A stretch of 64,000 nucleotides of DNA from Piper betle (taxonomy: Eukaryota > Streptophyta > Magnoliopsida > Piperales > Piperaceae). Location of the stretch: assembly GCA_033002965.1 (NCBI GenBank), contig JAURVB010012358.1, forward strand, positions 124,001 to 188,000, read 5' to 3'. The position numbers were made by a program, and so were the translations under genes. Under the pieces are notes generated by a model. That model was not told the DNA's origin. It did no database searches and saw only the letters and a program-made list of their open reading frames with translations. How positions within the stretch are numbered: position 1 is the stretch's first letter; the number at the start of each line of letters is the position of its first letter. Positions 1-12,262 of this stretch are shown one piece after another.

Positions 1-1530
1 CAAAGGCGGTGGCACAATGGTGGTGGAGCGTGGTGGGCTGGTGAGGCGGCATGGTGGTAGAGTTGGGCGGGGCGGCACGGTGCAGCAGGGCTAGCAGGGT
101 GGTGCGGCAAGGGTGGCATGCTTCCAACGTGGCCATTAATGGTCCGTGTGAACTTGCCATCATTTACAGCCCATGTGGGAATGACACCTTTTTTCTTGAA
201 TTTTTTATTAAAATATTCAGTAACAAATTGGTGGCATTCATAAAAATAATGCCACCAACGTTTCAGTGACTTTTCGGTGGGAAATTATTTTTGTCACTAT
301 ATTTCATGACAAAATGGAGGCAAATTTGTCATGGAGTATTTCAAATGCACAATTTTGGTGACAAAAGTCTCATTTTCCACTAATGTCATAAAAAGTAAAT
401 TTGAACTTGATCAAGTTATCAAAAGGCATGACACGGTTTGGCAGCTCGGCTCATGACTTACTGAATCAAATGCAAACCAACTTTAAACATTTAGAAGTTT
501 TCAAGCTGCCCAATCTCGACTCATAAATGTATAACTTCATAGCAAATTAGTTTTTAGCTAACAACTTGTTTGAAAATAAGAAAAACATGAAGAGAGTGAT
601 ACTTGACTTGGCTCAACTCATTTCAAACCCAATAAAAACACATTTTCTTGCACTGCCTTGCACACGAGCTAAATTTGATAGTACTGTTGAAGTCCAGCCG
701 AGTTAAGAGTTTGGCGTTACTTTGTGCACTAGAGGAGATTGTTAGAAATGATTATTTAATTTCTATTTATCAACTAAAGGTTACACCTCTCTTAAAGGTA
801 ATAACCTTCTTTCTGATAAAAAGTTGTAAGCCAAAAGTTATTACAATTAGGTTATATCTCCTCACTCTCTATGAAAATGTATGTTTGGTTAGCAGGGAGG
901 ATATGAATTCGTTTATTTAAATGAGATTAACTCTGATGATCTGATTTAACCTTAATAATTGGATAATTTCATTGTGTGATTTTTATCTAGGATTGATAAT
1001 TGAAGGGGTCAGCTCATGAACATTTGGGTTTCGACTCGACTAGAAGCTCAACATTTAAATGCTAGAGGTCGAACTTGAAATCTAAGAGTGGAATTTGAGC
1101 AAAGAAGTGTTCGACTTGACTTGATTTAACTCGATTGTAACTCTAACTCTACTTATTGCTTGGCTCAAACTCAACCAAATGGTATAATATATGTTCGGGT
1201 GCAAATTAGCCCGCGATCTTGTATCGCTTTGAGTTGGTTTAGATAAGTGAGTTTAGTGAGACCAAAGGCGCCCTTGCCGCGGAAAGAAACTGTGAGAGTA
1301 AAAAATAAATAAAAATAAAATGACGTAAGTGAGGAAAAACTCAGGAAATTTTACGTGGTTTTTAGAGTTCAACTCAAATCCCTAAGTTAATCCACGGTGG
1401 TTTAATAACAACTAATCCACTTTTCCTTGATTTTTATACTTTACACGAAATAGTGAATTTTTTACCACAATTAATTTGATTTTCCTTTGATAGCTTTGAC
1501 TCCAATGCCTCACTTCATCCCTTTTTGGTC
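1..1530. other. Gene-free stretch, unclassified repeat-like DNA
   Basis: No coding sequence is supported. The first 130 bases are GC-rich. From about 200 to 400 the sequence repeats short words such as GTGAC, TTGTCA and GACAAA in both orientations, a pattern often seen near the ends of plant DNA transposons, but no terminal inverted repeat or target duplication is visible. From about 420 onward it is AT-rich and shows no family I recognise. The short open frames here have no recognisable domain. Confidence 0.4.
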
Positions 1531-2450
1531 TTCAAATCTTTAAAATGACCTTGCCATTACGTTCGGGTTGTCCAAAAATGGTGTGTTAGCAAGTTTTGTC
1601 TTGATCCAAGGCGGGATGGCCTTCAAATTATTCTTGGAGTGATAATGGATTGAACTAGACTGCTTTGGAATGGTTCTGTAACTCCCTGATTTTGGTTCAC
1701 TTAAGAACCTATCTATGTCGCTCACAACTTGGGGTGAAGTCGTCACCTCAAAACTAGTCTGTCATTGGCTACCTGCACTGTAAGCCCTAAATAGTATCAC
1801 AAAGTGACCTCATATACTCGGGACAAAAATTTAAACCTATGGCTCAAGGTAAGAACTTAATCATGTTGGCGTAACACAAAGAAATCACTCTTTCCCTGAA
1901 GGAAGCTCCCTCATTGAACCCACAATCTAAGCCAAAGGCTCTAATACAAGTTGAACTCCTCTCGCTAGCTAGGGTTGCACTGCATGTCTAACCATTTGCT
2001 AATCATTTGATCTATATACCCTGGCATAACCCATATGTATGTTGTCATGCTGATTGAACAATCTGATTACTGTGGTCATCCCATCTAGAAGTCATATTGT
2101 CATGTTCTCTGACTTTGTCCATATGCATCCCTATAAGATTGTCACTAACACTGCTTGAAAATACTATCTTGCAATACACCTTTTACTTAAGGATGTTAGG
2201 TCAAGGCAATAGTATGCAAGATGGCTGGTGAAGTTGATTCGATGTCGTCACTTCAAGACAACCTTAGTACTCCTAACTCTCTTTTGTCCTAGTGATGCTA
2301 CTGTAGTTGTACCATGTTTTCAATCTCTGGCTCTATTTGTCTCCGAATGTTGTGACATGTGGTCTCTGTATAATGTTAAGAGCATCCTCAAGTAATTGTC
2401 CTCCTATAGGGTGAGGTAACTGCTTAGCCATTGCTTTCACAATAACTGTA
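1531..2450. other. Gene-free stretch, probably decayed element interior
   Basis: I see no domain or conserved motif on either strand. The 68-codon frame on the minus strand at 1540-1746 resembles no family I know. Its position, left of a minus-strand LTR with a primer-binding-site remnant at 3854-3865, fits the decayed interior of an LTR retrotransposon. That is inference from position only. Confidence 0.3.
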
Positions 2451-2635
2451 TGTTCAGATGACAATAGTGCATCACGGACCGTGGTTGTGCTACTCAGACG
2501 ATAGTTGTGCAACTTAGACAACGATTGTACACTTCGGTCGGTGATTGTGCACCTTGGACGATGGTTGTGCAACTCAAATGGTAGTTGTGCACCTCGGACG
2601 ACGGTTGTGCAACTTGATAGGCGACAGTGCTATCT
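2451..2635. repeat. 20-bp minisatellite, about nine units
   Basis: Units built on GGACGATGGTTGTGCAACTC recur at a strict 20-base spacing. The GTTGTGC core, or a one- or two-base variant, ends at 2470, 2490, 2510, 2530, 2550, 2570, 2590, 2610 and 2630. Units differ from each other by several bases, so the array is not recent. The 79-codon minus-strand frame crossing it reads the repeat in shifting frames, as expected for a 20-base period, and is not a gene. Confidence 0.9.
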
Positions 2636-2644
2636 AGGTGTTGA

Positions 2645-3248
2645 GGCCTAATCCTAATCATGTATGTTGGGCTGGACTAGGGATGTTGGCTAAGGCTGCC
2701 AGTCACAGGCTAGAGAAAGACGTGTGCTAAGGCTAGCAATGGACTGAGTGTAGGAATTTCGGGGATGAAATTTCCTAAGGTGGGTGGGTTGTGAGATCCC
2801 TCAACTTAGTCTCACTTTGAATACCTACTAGGATAAGATCTTATTTATAAGTGGGAATGGACTATAGATCTTTAACTTGGTTAACCACTTTTAAATAAAT
2901 GACTTAACCCATTAGTTTGCGCTATGGGCCAGGTCAGTACAAATGGTATCAGAGCAACTTGGTTCTATATTAGATGGTGACTGGAGTATGGACGTTGGCT
3001 AAGGCTGCCAATCACGGACCAAATCAGAATGTTATGAGGCTAGCAATAGGCCAAGCGTAGGAATTTTGGAGATAATATTTCCTAAGGTGGGTGGATTATG
3101 AGATCCCTTAACTTAGTCCCACATCTAATACCTATTGGGATAAAATCTTGTTTATAAGTGGGAATAGACTATAAATCTTTAAGTTGGTTAACCACTTTTA
3201 AAGAGATGACTTAGCCCATTAGGTTGCACTTTGGGCTGGGTCGTTACA
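2645..3248 (+). mobile_element. TRIM retrotransposon, tandem form (interior-LTR-interior-LTR)
   Basis: This is a terminal-repeat retrotransposon in miniature. Two 152-bp terminal repeats (2790-2941 and 3097-3248) start TGTGAGATCCC or TATGAGATCCC and end near TTACA. The first is followed two bases later by TGGTATCAGAGC, the primer binding site for initiator tRNA-Met. Each repeat is preceded by a purine-rich tract, AAGGTGGGTGG. A second interior segment (about 2645-2789) lies left of the first repeat, so the unit is interior-LTR-interior-LTR and the outer left LTR is missing. There is no coding capacity; mobility must come from another element's proteins. I found no target duplication around the tandem unit. 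Confidence 0.88.
2944..2955 (+). promoter_or_regulatory. Primer binding site of TRIM (tRNA-Met type)
   Basis: The 12 bases TGGTATCAGAGC, two bases after the left LTR, are complementary to the 3' end of plant initiator tRNA-Met. They fix the element as plus-strand. Confidence 0.9.
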
Positions 3249-3868
3249 GTTATAGTCTCCATCTACAAGGATTTGTTTGAGGGTCAAAGTTCTCTAAGGT
3301 ATAGCTCAAACTAAATTTGATGGATCTGGCCAAGGCATTCAGTGGCCTATGCTCATGTGTCACGTAAAGTAACTTAGTCTCCATACTTCAAACCCCCTAC
3401 AAGTGTCATCTTTGATTACTCCATCTCACAATGTACACCATGTCCCAAGGAAGGACTAATGTGGTGACATGCGAAAGGATGGATAAGTATTGTAATGTCC
3501 ATGGTGGTCAAGGTAATCCCGGTCAAAATCAGACTAATCCTCAGCTAACTGAATATGTGGACACTCTTAAAGCATCCAAATATTTGGCACAATAAAAGGG
3601 AAGGACAAGTCTCAAAGCTTATCATAACATGCCTGTGAGATCCATGCTGACATATACTGAAATCAGGATCTCATATCCATCTGATAACTTCTCTATAACT
3701 AATAATACAGAACCATACACTGCTCAAGTCTGACTGAGCAAAAATCTAAAATCAAGAGAAAATACCAAAGGAAATACCTATTACTTTAGTTAAGGACAGC
3801 TCTACACACTTGGCTTAAGACAAAAGTCATCCATCTCAATCGACCAAGACATGGCTCTAATATCAAAC
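3249..3868 (-). other. 5' interior of a minus-strand LTR element, with tRNA-Met primer binding site remnant
   Basis: Bases 3854-3865 read GCTCTAATATCA, two changes from the reverse complement of the tRNA-Met primer binding site. They lie three bases left of an LTR boundary at 3869 (TATAAAACCCC). The LTR to the right is therefore the 5' LTR of a minus-strand element whose interior runs leftward. No gag or pol motif could be recognised in 3249-3850. Confidence 0.55.
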
Positions 3869-5880
3869 TATAAAACCCCAATTTTGGTTCACCTAAGAAT
3901 CAAATAAAAAATGTTATGATCGAGTTGAATCATGTTTAAAGCTGCTAATCTATAAGACTTGATTAATAATATAGGTCGAAATAACCCACTTGGCGTCTTG
4001 AGAATGGAAAACATTACTAAATAAGTGTTAAAACACATCAAATATAAATAAAAGTATGAAAGAAAATAATTTTGCTGAGCTCAAGACTGTGTAGTATTTA
4101 TCTGTCCTCCCACCAAAGCCAACTCAAGATCACAAGACCTACATATATAATATAAAAAATATCAGTAACGAGTGTTACTAGTCCAAAAATAACTAAATAA
4201 TCAAACTAGCACATGAGTGATGACTCTCATGTTAAATAAAATCAATCATATATTCTTGTGCATCAGAATCACTCATTAGGGCACTAATCAAGAGTCGTAA
4301 GCCTTGGCTTGAACAATGTCTCATTCTGACTTTTCTTATGCCTTGGCATTTTCATACTATCCATTGTTCGCGAAATCAATTATACTAAAGCCCTCTATAT
4401 CCTCCATATAACTTCCAGCCCTGAGCACTTAGGCCGATTACTATCAGGCACTCGCCTTTAGTACCCTTGTAAACCACATGTTGAGACATGAGTTGTACTA
4501 AACAATACCCGTAAACCTCCATATTTCTTTAGGTGTGAGGAAACTCAAAACGTGGAGTTGTCAGGATCCCTCGGGAATGAAACAGCCAGCTGACTAATCC
4601 AGAGCTGGTCATAACTGGCACGTGCACCCGCTCATAGTACGTGCGAGTCAATTTTACTATCTCTCATCTCACTGAAAACTCGATAAAATTATATATAGGC
4701 CTAGGAAGGGATTTATATAATAGGCCCGAAAGCAACATGTAGTGGATCTTCATTCAAAAACAACCCGAGGGATTTCATTCTTAAGTGTTACTAATCCAGA
4801 AAGTAGAATACATTTAGATGGCTCATGTTAAGTAGGGGTCTGATAAAACAACCACTTAACATGTCCTACGACCTAAAAATCAAATCCACAATAGACTATA
4901 GCGAAAAATATGAGAAGAGTCATAGTGGAAATGTGGTCCAAGCTCCAAGCGTGATGTCTCATCTACGGCGAGCTCGGACTCCAAAACCTATATTGGAATC
5001 CACTACTAAATAAAATACTGACATCTCTATATGATGCATGCTCATGGTGCGTGCTCAATTCATCAATACATCCTAATAAAAAAAATGTTAAATAAACCTA
5101 TAACTAAACATCCAGCACTCAAATCGAGATATAATATAGAAAATGACAAACAAACAAATAATAAATAAATAAATAAATAAACTCATGAATAGATAGATCA
5201 ATAATAAACGCCTAGAAATAAATAATACTCTAATCATAAAATAATAATATCATTATACAATATAAATACATGGCTAAACACGAGTAATTATCACACATAC
5301 TCCTATTAGTAAACATATTAATAAATAAATAAATAAATTCATAATCATTCGATAAATAAATAAATGTATAAATATTATTTAATAATAATTAATCATGAAT
5401 AATACTATCATCACAGCTTTCTAATACTGTAAAATCCGTGATTCGAGTCAGAGTTTTATAGTTTAACCCGATTAGTTCGATCGTTATTTTCAGTTCAGGT
5501 AAATTTGAAAACACGTGTACCGATTCGATACTAGTCTTGTGTTATGAACTATGAGTCATGTATGTCCAAGTATATGATGATAATGTCAGTAAGATAAGAG
5601 TAGAATGAGTTATCAAAATATATAAGAGTATGCCAGATTTTTCTTTATTTATTTTAATTAGATCGTAGAATTATTTTAGGCCGAATAATGCATTAGGACG
5701 TGTTACGAACAGTTTGGGTGGGTTATTAGCTATAGAGCATGTCATTGTAATATTGTGTGTATTATATTTTATAAGATTTTTCCCTGTTTTTCTAGATTTT
5801 TTATAATTATTACGAGTTAGTCTTATTTTCCTAGATTTAGAGTCGAGCGAAGTTTTAATTACAAGCCAACCATTTGTTTT

Positions 5881-6060
5881 TCTCACTGACCATTCATTTT
5901 TCTCACTGACCATTTGTTTTTTTCACTGACTATTCCTTTTTCTCACTGACCATTTGTTTTTCTCACCGACCATTTATTTTTCTTAATGATCATTCGTATT
6001 TCTCACTAACCATTCGTTTTTCTCACCGACCATTCGTTTTTCTCCCCGACTAATAGTTTT
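5881..6060. repeat. 20-bp minisatellite inside family-B LTR, nine units
   Basis: Units resembling TCTCACTGACCATTCGTTTT begin at 5881, 5901, 5921, 5941, 5961, 5981, 6001, 6021 and 6041, an exact 20-base period. The paralogous LTR starting at 9212 has only about four looser units at 9625-9695, so the array has expanded or contracted between LTR copies. Confidence 0.92.
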
Positions 6061-6724
6061 CTTCCACCCTGGCATCTATTTATTCCAAACCTCCAACATT
6101 GTCACCATCTAGCCACCACCATCCTCCTCACCCAACTTCCTTTTTCTCTTTCTCCCTTCCCTCTTCCCCACGATCCTCACTCGAGCCGGCCACAACCTTG
6201 TCGTCGTTGCCACATGACTAACGATTAGGTATATAAATTTATTCAATTTGATTTGATTGTTTTATGATTTTGGTGTGAATGTAAATAGGTGTTGATTTAA
6301 ATTTAAATGCTTGTTAACAGATGATAATAATGAATTAGACTTTGAATTTAAATGCTTGTAAGTAGACGTTGTCTTGTATGGATTGATGAGGAGTGTAGCA
6401 TTCATGCATTATACTGAGTGTTAGTATTTAGTCTTGATGTGTAGGTACCAAGTAGAAGCTCGCCGCCTAGGTGCAAGGACACGATTGGAGCTACCAGGTC
6501 TGTTAGGACTCATTTTCTATTTTATGCTCTACTCTATTGTGCATTGTTTTCTTACTTGCAGGACGAGTTAAGTGGCATTTTATCGAATCCCACTTAACCC
6601 AGGTCATTTAATTGATCGATCTTCCAGATTAATAACCCTCGAGGATGATATCCCTCGACTATATTTTCAAAAATAGGATCCATCACAAGTTGACTTTGGG
6701 CCTATTATATAAATCCCTTCTCAT

Positions 6725-6737
6725 ACCTATATATAGT
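6725..6737 (+). promoter_or_regulatory. Conserved TATA box of the LTR promoter
   Basis: The motif CCTATATATAG sits in the best conserved block of the LTR. The same block, with the same motif, recurs in other family-A and family-B LTRs here (plus strand near 10471; minus strand near 38740, 45963 and 4693). Conservation across copies supports it as the core promoter; transcription itself is not shown. Confidence 0.6.
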
Positions 6738-7971
6738 TTTATCGAGTTTTCAGTGAGATGAGAGATGGGTAAACCGACTCGTACATACCATGAGCGGGCT
6801 ATTCCGATCCCGAAGGATTCTAACAACTCCCGTTTTGAGAACCTCACACCCGGAGAAACATGGAGGTTTACGGGTACTATTTAGTACAGCGCATGTCCAG
6901 ACTTGTGGTTCAAAGGGTACTAAAGGTGCCTGTTTGAGAGTACTCAGTCTTTGTGCTCAAGGCCAAGAGAATTATAAAGGTAAGAAGAGGGCTTAGGATA
7001 TACTAGTAGGCCCAAGGGACTAGAAAATGAAATGAGAAAATGCCGGGAGAGGCATCAGCAGTAGCAGAGCTGTCGGTTCTATAACACAATAGCTCCTCAA
7101 TAGGTGCCCTTAAGAGAGTTCTCTAGAAGTATATGAATGTTTTCTTTTATATGAGAGTTTGCACTCATAGCAAGTTTGATATTAGTTATATTTAGACCAG
7201 TAGCACTCGTTATTGACGTGTTTTTATAATATATGTAGGTGAAGATCATGAGTAGGATGAGCCAGCCTGGATTGAGGAGCAGTGATGTCTCTTACATACA
7301 CACATGTCAGATAATAGCATGTTTAATATTTGAGGATGACATAATGAAATAGAATATATGATGATGTGGTATGATATGATGTATGTTAGAGTAGAAAAAT
7401 TGGTAATGATGACATGTTAATTAATATGTTTAGACATTGAATAAGTACATCAAGTACGTTAAGGCCCAAAATTAATGAGAAATGTGAATAGAAGGCTTAG
7501 ATGGGTTAAGACTCAGTTAAGTAAGATGAAGGTAAATCAGCAGTTGAGTCAAAACTCACACATAAATAAATTATACAGTTGAATGAATTTATTGTGTGAA
7601 TGTTTTATTAGTTATTTATATACGTATACATGTTGATTTGACAGGGTGACTCTTAATTGCACTTTTAGGGAAAACTCTACCCATTTTATTTTACATATTT
7701 TATCAATTTTATCGTAGGTACTTTGGTGTGTAAAATTGGTTGTCATGTCATATATATAGTAGCACGTTAGGTTTATTTTTGTACATTAATCTATGCATAG
7801 CAATTGACATCTTCCATCTCGAGACACCGAAAGTAGTTCCACATGTGTTGGGTTTATGTTAGCTGACCCAATTGGGACAAGTGATATTCTGGTTCAATTC
7901 CCAAGCGTGAACCGGATTTGGGGTATTACAAATACATAATATATAATTAAATACAAATAAATAACGTAACG

Positions 7972-7976
<5 letters not shown>

Positions 7977-8008
<32 letters not shown>

Positions 8009-8035
8009 GCACACACACACATACATACATATACA
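7977..8035. repeat. (TA)n then (CA)n microsatellite
   Basis: About 30 bases of alternating TA are followed by alternating CA and CATA units. Confidence 0.95.
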
Positions 8036-8890
8036 ATTTAGTAAACATAAATAAGACTAATATTAATAGGTAAATATATTATTAAAAATAAAAAATAATC
8101 ATGTAAACATTCATCATATACGAAAAACATATAAATAAAAGTAAATAAATAATAATGAATAACTAAATAGATAAATAAATAATTAAATATAAATAAATAA
8201 AAATGCTTGTAACATCAAAATATGTTAAATAGAGTGAATATTTATCTAAACTAATATAGGGTATCTCGAATTATCGGGAATGGTAAAAAAATAGACGAAA
8301 ACAGGCTGAAAATGAGCTGAACTAAGTCAACTCAATTGAACTAAGCCAAGTCACGCCAAGTCAACTTGGTTCGGGTAAAATAAACAAGTGGACAATTGAA
8401 CTAAGTCAATTGAACTAACGTGGGCTAGTGGACGTGAATGCGGGCATGAGGATGCAAACACAGGCAATAGTGCCCGTCACCAGAAAACACTAACAATGGT
8501 GAGGTTGGGGTCACCACCAGTTTAGATCGATGGCCTAGGCGACGAGGAACATGGTAGTGGTGGCGATCGGCAAAGTTCAACCACCGACTGGTTGGAAATC
8601 AGTCGGAATGCGAAGGAATTGCCGATGATGGTGACTAGTATGGGATGATAACTGACCGTGAGGCAATGATGGTGGTGCTAGTTCGGTGGTTGGGGACAGG
8701 CAATAGACTCGCCAAAGGCGAGCCGAAGTGGCGGTGACGCTAAGGGCGGAAATCATCTAAAATCGTGTGAAAATTTCTGAAAAATAATTGGGTGAAGCTA
8801 GAACTGAAGTGGACGACTTTGATCTTACCACATGGCACTGTTTGAACATCTAACAACTTGTGGACCTAGTGCGGCCCAGTTATAGGTATA

Positions 8891-8894
<4 letters not shown>

Positions 8895-8951
<57 letters not shown>
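8895..8951. repeat. (TA)n microsatellite
   Basis: An uninterrupted TA dinucleotide run of nearly 60 bases lies inside a family-A LTR. The related LTR copies have TA runs at the matching place (37410-37446, 47690-47710). Confidence 0.95.
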
Positions 8952-8953
<2 letters not shown>

Positions 8954-9211
8954 AAAGCTTGGCTCAAGACTGTATAAAGTCAAAACTGACTTGAGTCCTC
9001 AAAGTGGCTCTATATGCATGAATGGAGGCAAAAAGGCTAAATAAACCTCAAAACCCTAAACTCAATTAAGTAAAAATTTACAACTCAAATCAAGCTGGGC
9101 CCACAAGGGCAATTTGGTATTTTAAAATCCTTTAGATGCATGTAAATGAGATTCTCTGAAAATCCCAAACAGATACTAAATGCGGCAATCGCCTAGATCT
9201 AGGACTAAAGC

Positions 9212-11310
9212 TGTAAAACCCGTAATTCAAGGCAAGGTTTTATAGTCTAAACCGGTCGGTTCGACTGTTATTTTCAGTCGGGTCAATTTCAAAACATGCG
9301 TACCGAGCCAAGGCTGATCTTTTGTTATAAACCATGGGAGTCATGTGTGCCCAAGTATATGATGATAATGTCAATAAGACAACAGTAGAACGAGTTATCA
9401 GAATACATGAGAGTACCCCAAAATTTTCTTAATTTATTTTAATTAAATCGTAGAATTAATTTTAGGCCGAATAATATATTAGGACGTGTTACATATAATT
9501 TGGGTGGGTTATTAGTTATAGAGCATGTCATTGATGTATATTATATTTTATGGGATTTTTATTACCAATTAGTATTATTTTTGACTCGTGTCGGAGTAGA
9601 GCCAAGTTTTAATTACGAGATGACCATTCGTTTTTTAGATGACCATTCATTTTTCTAAATGAACATTCATTTTTCTTAGATGAGCATTCATTTTCTCACA
9701 GTGACTTCTATATATTCCATACTTGTGTCATTCAACCACCATTATCCTTCTTACTCAACTTCCTTCTTCTTTTTCTTCCTTCCCTCTTCCCCACATTCCT
9801 TACTCGAGCCAGCCAGAACCTTATCATTGTCGACGTGTGACTGACGATTAGGTATGACTTTTTAATTATTTAAATTGATATTTATTAGCACAACATGCTA
9901 GGAATGATTAACTGTTGTGATAAATGTATAGTTGTGAATGATGTGATAATTGGCATGATTTGATTAATAGTTAGTGATCTAATTAAATAAATTAAATTTG
10001 AGCATGCTAATTGACTGCAATGTAATTTAGAAAAATGTAATAAAATTGGGATGAATAGGATGAGATATTTTTACATTGATAATTGTTTGGTTGTTATTAG
10101 ATGATGATTACATTGTATGTGTGATATTCATGATAGATGCATCATTCAATTAGTGAGTTTTAGCTTTTAGATTTGATGTGTAGGTACGGAGTAGGAGCTT
10201 GTTGCCTAGGCGTGTGGACATGATTGGAGCTTCTATTAGGTATGTTTAAGGCTCGCCCCTGATTTATTGTTCTATTCTATCGTGATTTAATTTTTACAAA
10301 TTGTAGGACAAGTTAAGTGGCATTTTATTGGATCCCACTTAACCTGGGTCATTTAATTAATCGATCTTCTAGATTAATAACCCTCGAGGATGAGATCTCT
10401 CGAGTATGTTTTCGAAAACAAGATCCACCACAAGTTACCTTCGGGCCTATTATATAAATCCCTTCCCAGGCCTATATATAGTTTTATCGGGTTTTCAGTG
10501 AGACGAGAGATGGGAAATTCGACAACCGTGCTACGTGAGCAGGCACGTGCTTATCAAAGCGGGCTATTCCAATCCTAAGGGATCCTGACAATTCCCATCT
10601 TGAGTTCTTCACACCCAAAGAAACGTGGAGGTTTATGGGTATTGTTTAGTATAGTGCATGTTCAGACTTGTGGTTCAAAAGGTACTAAAGGCGACTGCCT
10701 AAGAGTACTCGGTCTTTGTGCTCAAGGCCAGGAGAATTATGGAGGTAAGGAGAGGGTTTAGGATATATTAGTAGTCTCAAAAGGACCAGCAAATGAAATG
10801 AGAAAATCAGCAGTAGCAGAATAGTCAGTTCAGGATGCTACCCGGTCTGCAGCCCAGTAGCTCCTCAGTAAGTGCCCTTTAGAGAGTTCATGAGAAGTAT
10901 ATGAATGTTTTCTTTTATATGAGAGTTTGTTGTCATAGCCAGTTTGATATTAGTTATTTTCTGGACTAGTAACACTCATTACTAATGGTTTTCTATTATT
11001 TATGTAGGTGAGAATCTCAAGGATTGAGCGCTGTTAGGACTATAGAAGAGTAGTAAAGTCGTTGCACACATGAACCTACCTCATGTAATGAATGAAAATA
11101 ATGAATTCTAAGCTATGTGAATGATGAGTTTGTTTTAGATTATTCTGTGACATGCTATGAACATTTAGCCTATGGAACAAAACTAGAATGAAAGTGAAAT
11201 AAAAATGTCATGTTTTGGAATTATATCGATATAAATATTTATTATTGTCATGGATAGGTTGGTCCTATTGCACTTTTAGGCAAGATTCGGTCCATTTTAT
11301 TTTATTTTAT
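9212..11310 (+). mobile_element. Family-B LTR, 3' truncated
   Basis: It starts TGTAAAACCCG and follows the 5428-7930 LTR block by block: the CCAAGTATATGATGATAATG block, a short run of the 20-bp repeat, GTTAAGTGGCATTTTAT, CCTATATATAG, and GTTTAGTATAGTGCATG. Similarity fades just after the GCACTTTTAGG block near 11270. The expected TTACA end and a primer binding site are missing, so the junction to the gag-pol remnant on the right is a deletion or a join between unrelated elements. Confidence 0.8.
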
Positions 11311-11459
11311 TTTTAAAAAAATATTATTTATCTTCGAACCAGCTTTCACGATTATTCTACTTTGTGCACAATAGCATATCGTGGCATGCACATAGGGCCG
11401 CGTTAGAACCCAAGCATCCCATTCACGCATTATATACTTGCGCCACCACATTATGCTGG

Positions 11460-12257
11460 AGATATTTGCCTCAGGTAGCTTTTCATTAGAGAAGGAGAGG
11501 GTTGTCTAGTTTGTATTGAGATTGCACATCAATTTGCAAGCGGTTGTGGTGACATTCTCATGTGTGACTTTTGTAGAGGCCATCATGCCCATGACTAGGC
11601 ACCATCAGGCCAAGGGCACCACACCCTTTGGCAAAAAGGGAAAGAAGAACAAGGAAAATGATCAGTAGGGCCCAAAGTTACATAGACAGAGGACAGGTGG
11701 TGGAGTTAGAGTGAATGCAACTGAAGGGTAGTATGTGCACAGGTTACCGCAATGAATGCAGACCTTCTAGGGATAGCGAGATGATTTCTAGAAGCACCCT
11801 ATATGTCTAAAGTTAGAGACGCCATCAGGGCACTTGCTGGAGAGCCACCAGCACATGCTTTTCATGTGGTGACATGGGGCACTGTGCTGTTAGTGCCTGA
11901 GGCATCCTGTTACCAGTACCAGCCCCAGCAGAAATAGCAACAGTAAAGAGGATTGCCTGCACCGCCATGGCCACAGCTTCTTGTCCCACAACCAGCCCAG
12001 CCTCAGGGGCAGCGGGGAGAGGTGAGTAGCAGCAGCGGGCACAAGGATCACAACTAGGCCACTAGGGCCAGAGAGGCTAACAGGGCTAGAGGGGTCAAGG
12101 TTAGGGTTAGCAGAGGCAGGCTGGCCTAGCTACCGGAAAAGAAGGTTCAGCTTAGATTGAAGAGGAATGTGAGGATTGAATCTCTAGGGCCGAGGTAGAG
12201 ACAGGAGGAGGATGTATGATATCCTATTAGTGGGCTCAGAGATTGATGAGACAGGGG
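11460..12257 (+). pseudogene. Ty3/gypsy Gag remnant with degenerate zinc knuckle
   Basis: Around 11856-11897 one frame reads CFSCGDMGH and then four residues before an alanine. This matches the Cys-X2-Cys-X4-His-X4-Cys knuckle of retroviral Gag with the last cysteine changed. Gln/Pro- and Arg/Gly-rich segments follow, as is usual after the knuckle in plant gypsy Gag. Stops interrupt every frame. The TRIM at 12263 separates it from pol. The N-terminal Gag part was not recognised, and no protease motif was seen. Confidence 0.55.
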
Positions 12258-12262
12258 TTGTG

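Larger units (their letters stand above)
5428..7930 (+). mobile_element. Solo LTR, family B, 2.5 kb, TSD AATAC
   Basis: The LTR starts TGTAAAATCCG and ends GGTATTACA. It is flanked by a perfect five-base target duplication, AATAC, at 5423-5427 and 7931-7935. No interior sequence or second LTR is attached, so this is a solo LTR left by recombination between the two LTRs of a former full-length element. The first bases, TGTAAAAYCC, are like those of chromovirus LTRs; the parent is most likely Ty3/gypsy, which is inference. It sits inside the minus-strand family-A LTR. Confidence 0.93.
3869..9211 (-). mobile_element. Family-A LTR, minus strand, split by a solo LTR and truncated
   Basis: After removing the insertion at 5428-7930 about 2.8 kb remains. 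It matches, in the same order, the uninterrupted family-A LTR at 45095-48249: the GGTTCACCTAAGAA block near the start, the CTCATCTCACTGAAAACTCG and TATATATAGG block near 4670-4700, then the poly-AATAAATA tract, a GC-rich stretch near 8450-8750, and the CCTAGATCTAG block near 9195. The last 250-300 bases of the family consensus, ending GGGTTTTACA, are absent where another LTR begins at 9212. Confidence 0.8.

Noticed and set aside
2790..3248. Cassandra-type TRIM carrying 5S rRNA in its LTR
   Set aside because: The LTRs have the start and primer site common to TRIMs but no recognisable 5S internal control boxes.
5881..6060. CRISPR array
   Set aside because: The repeats are head-to-tail 20-bp units with no unique spacers, inside a plant LTR.
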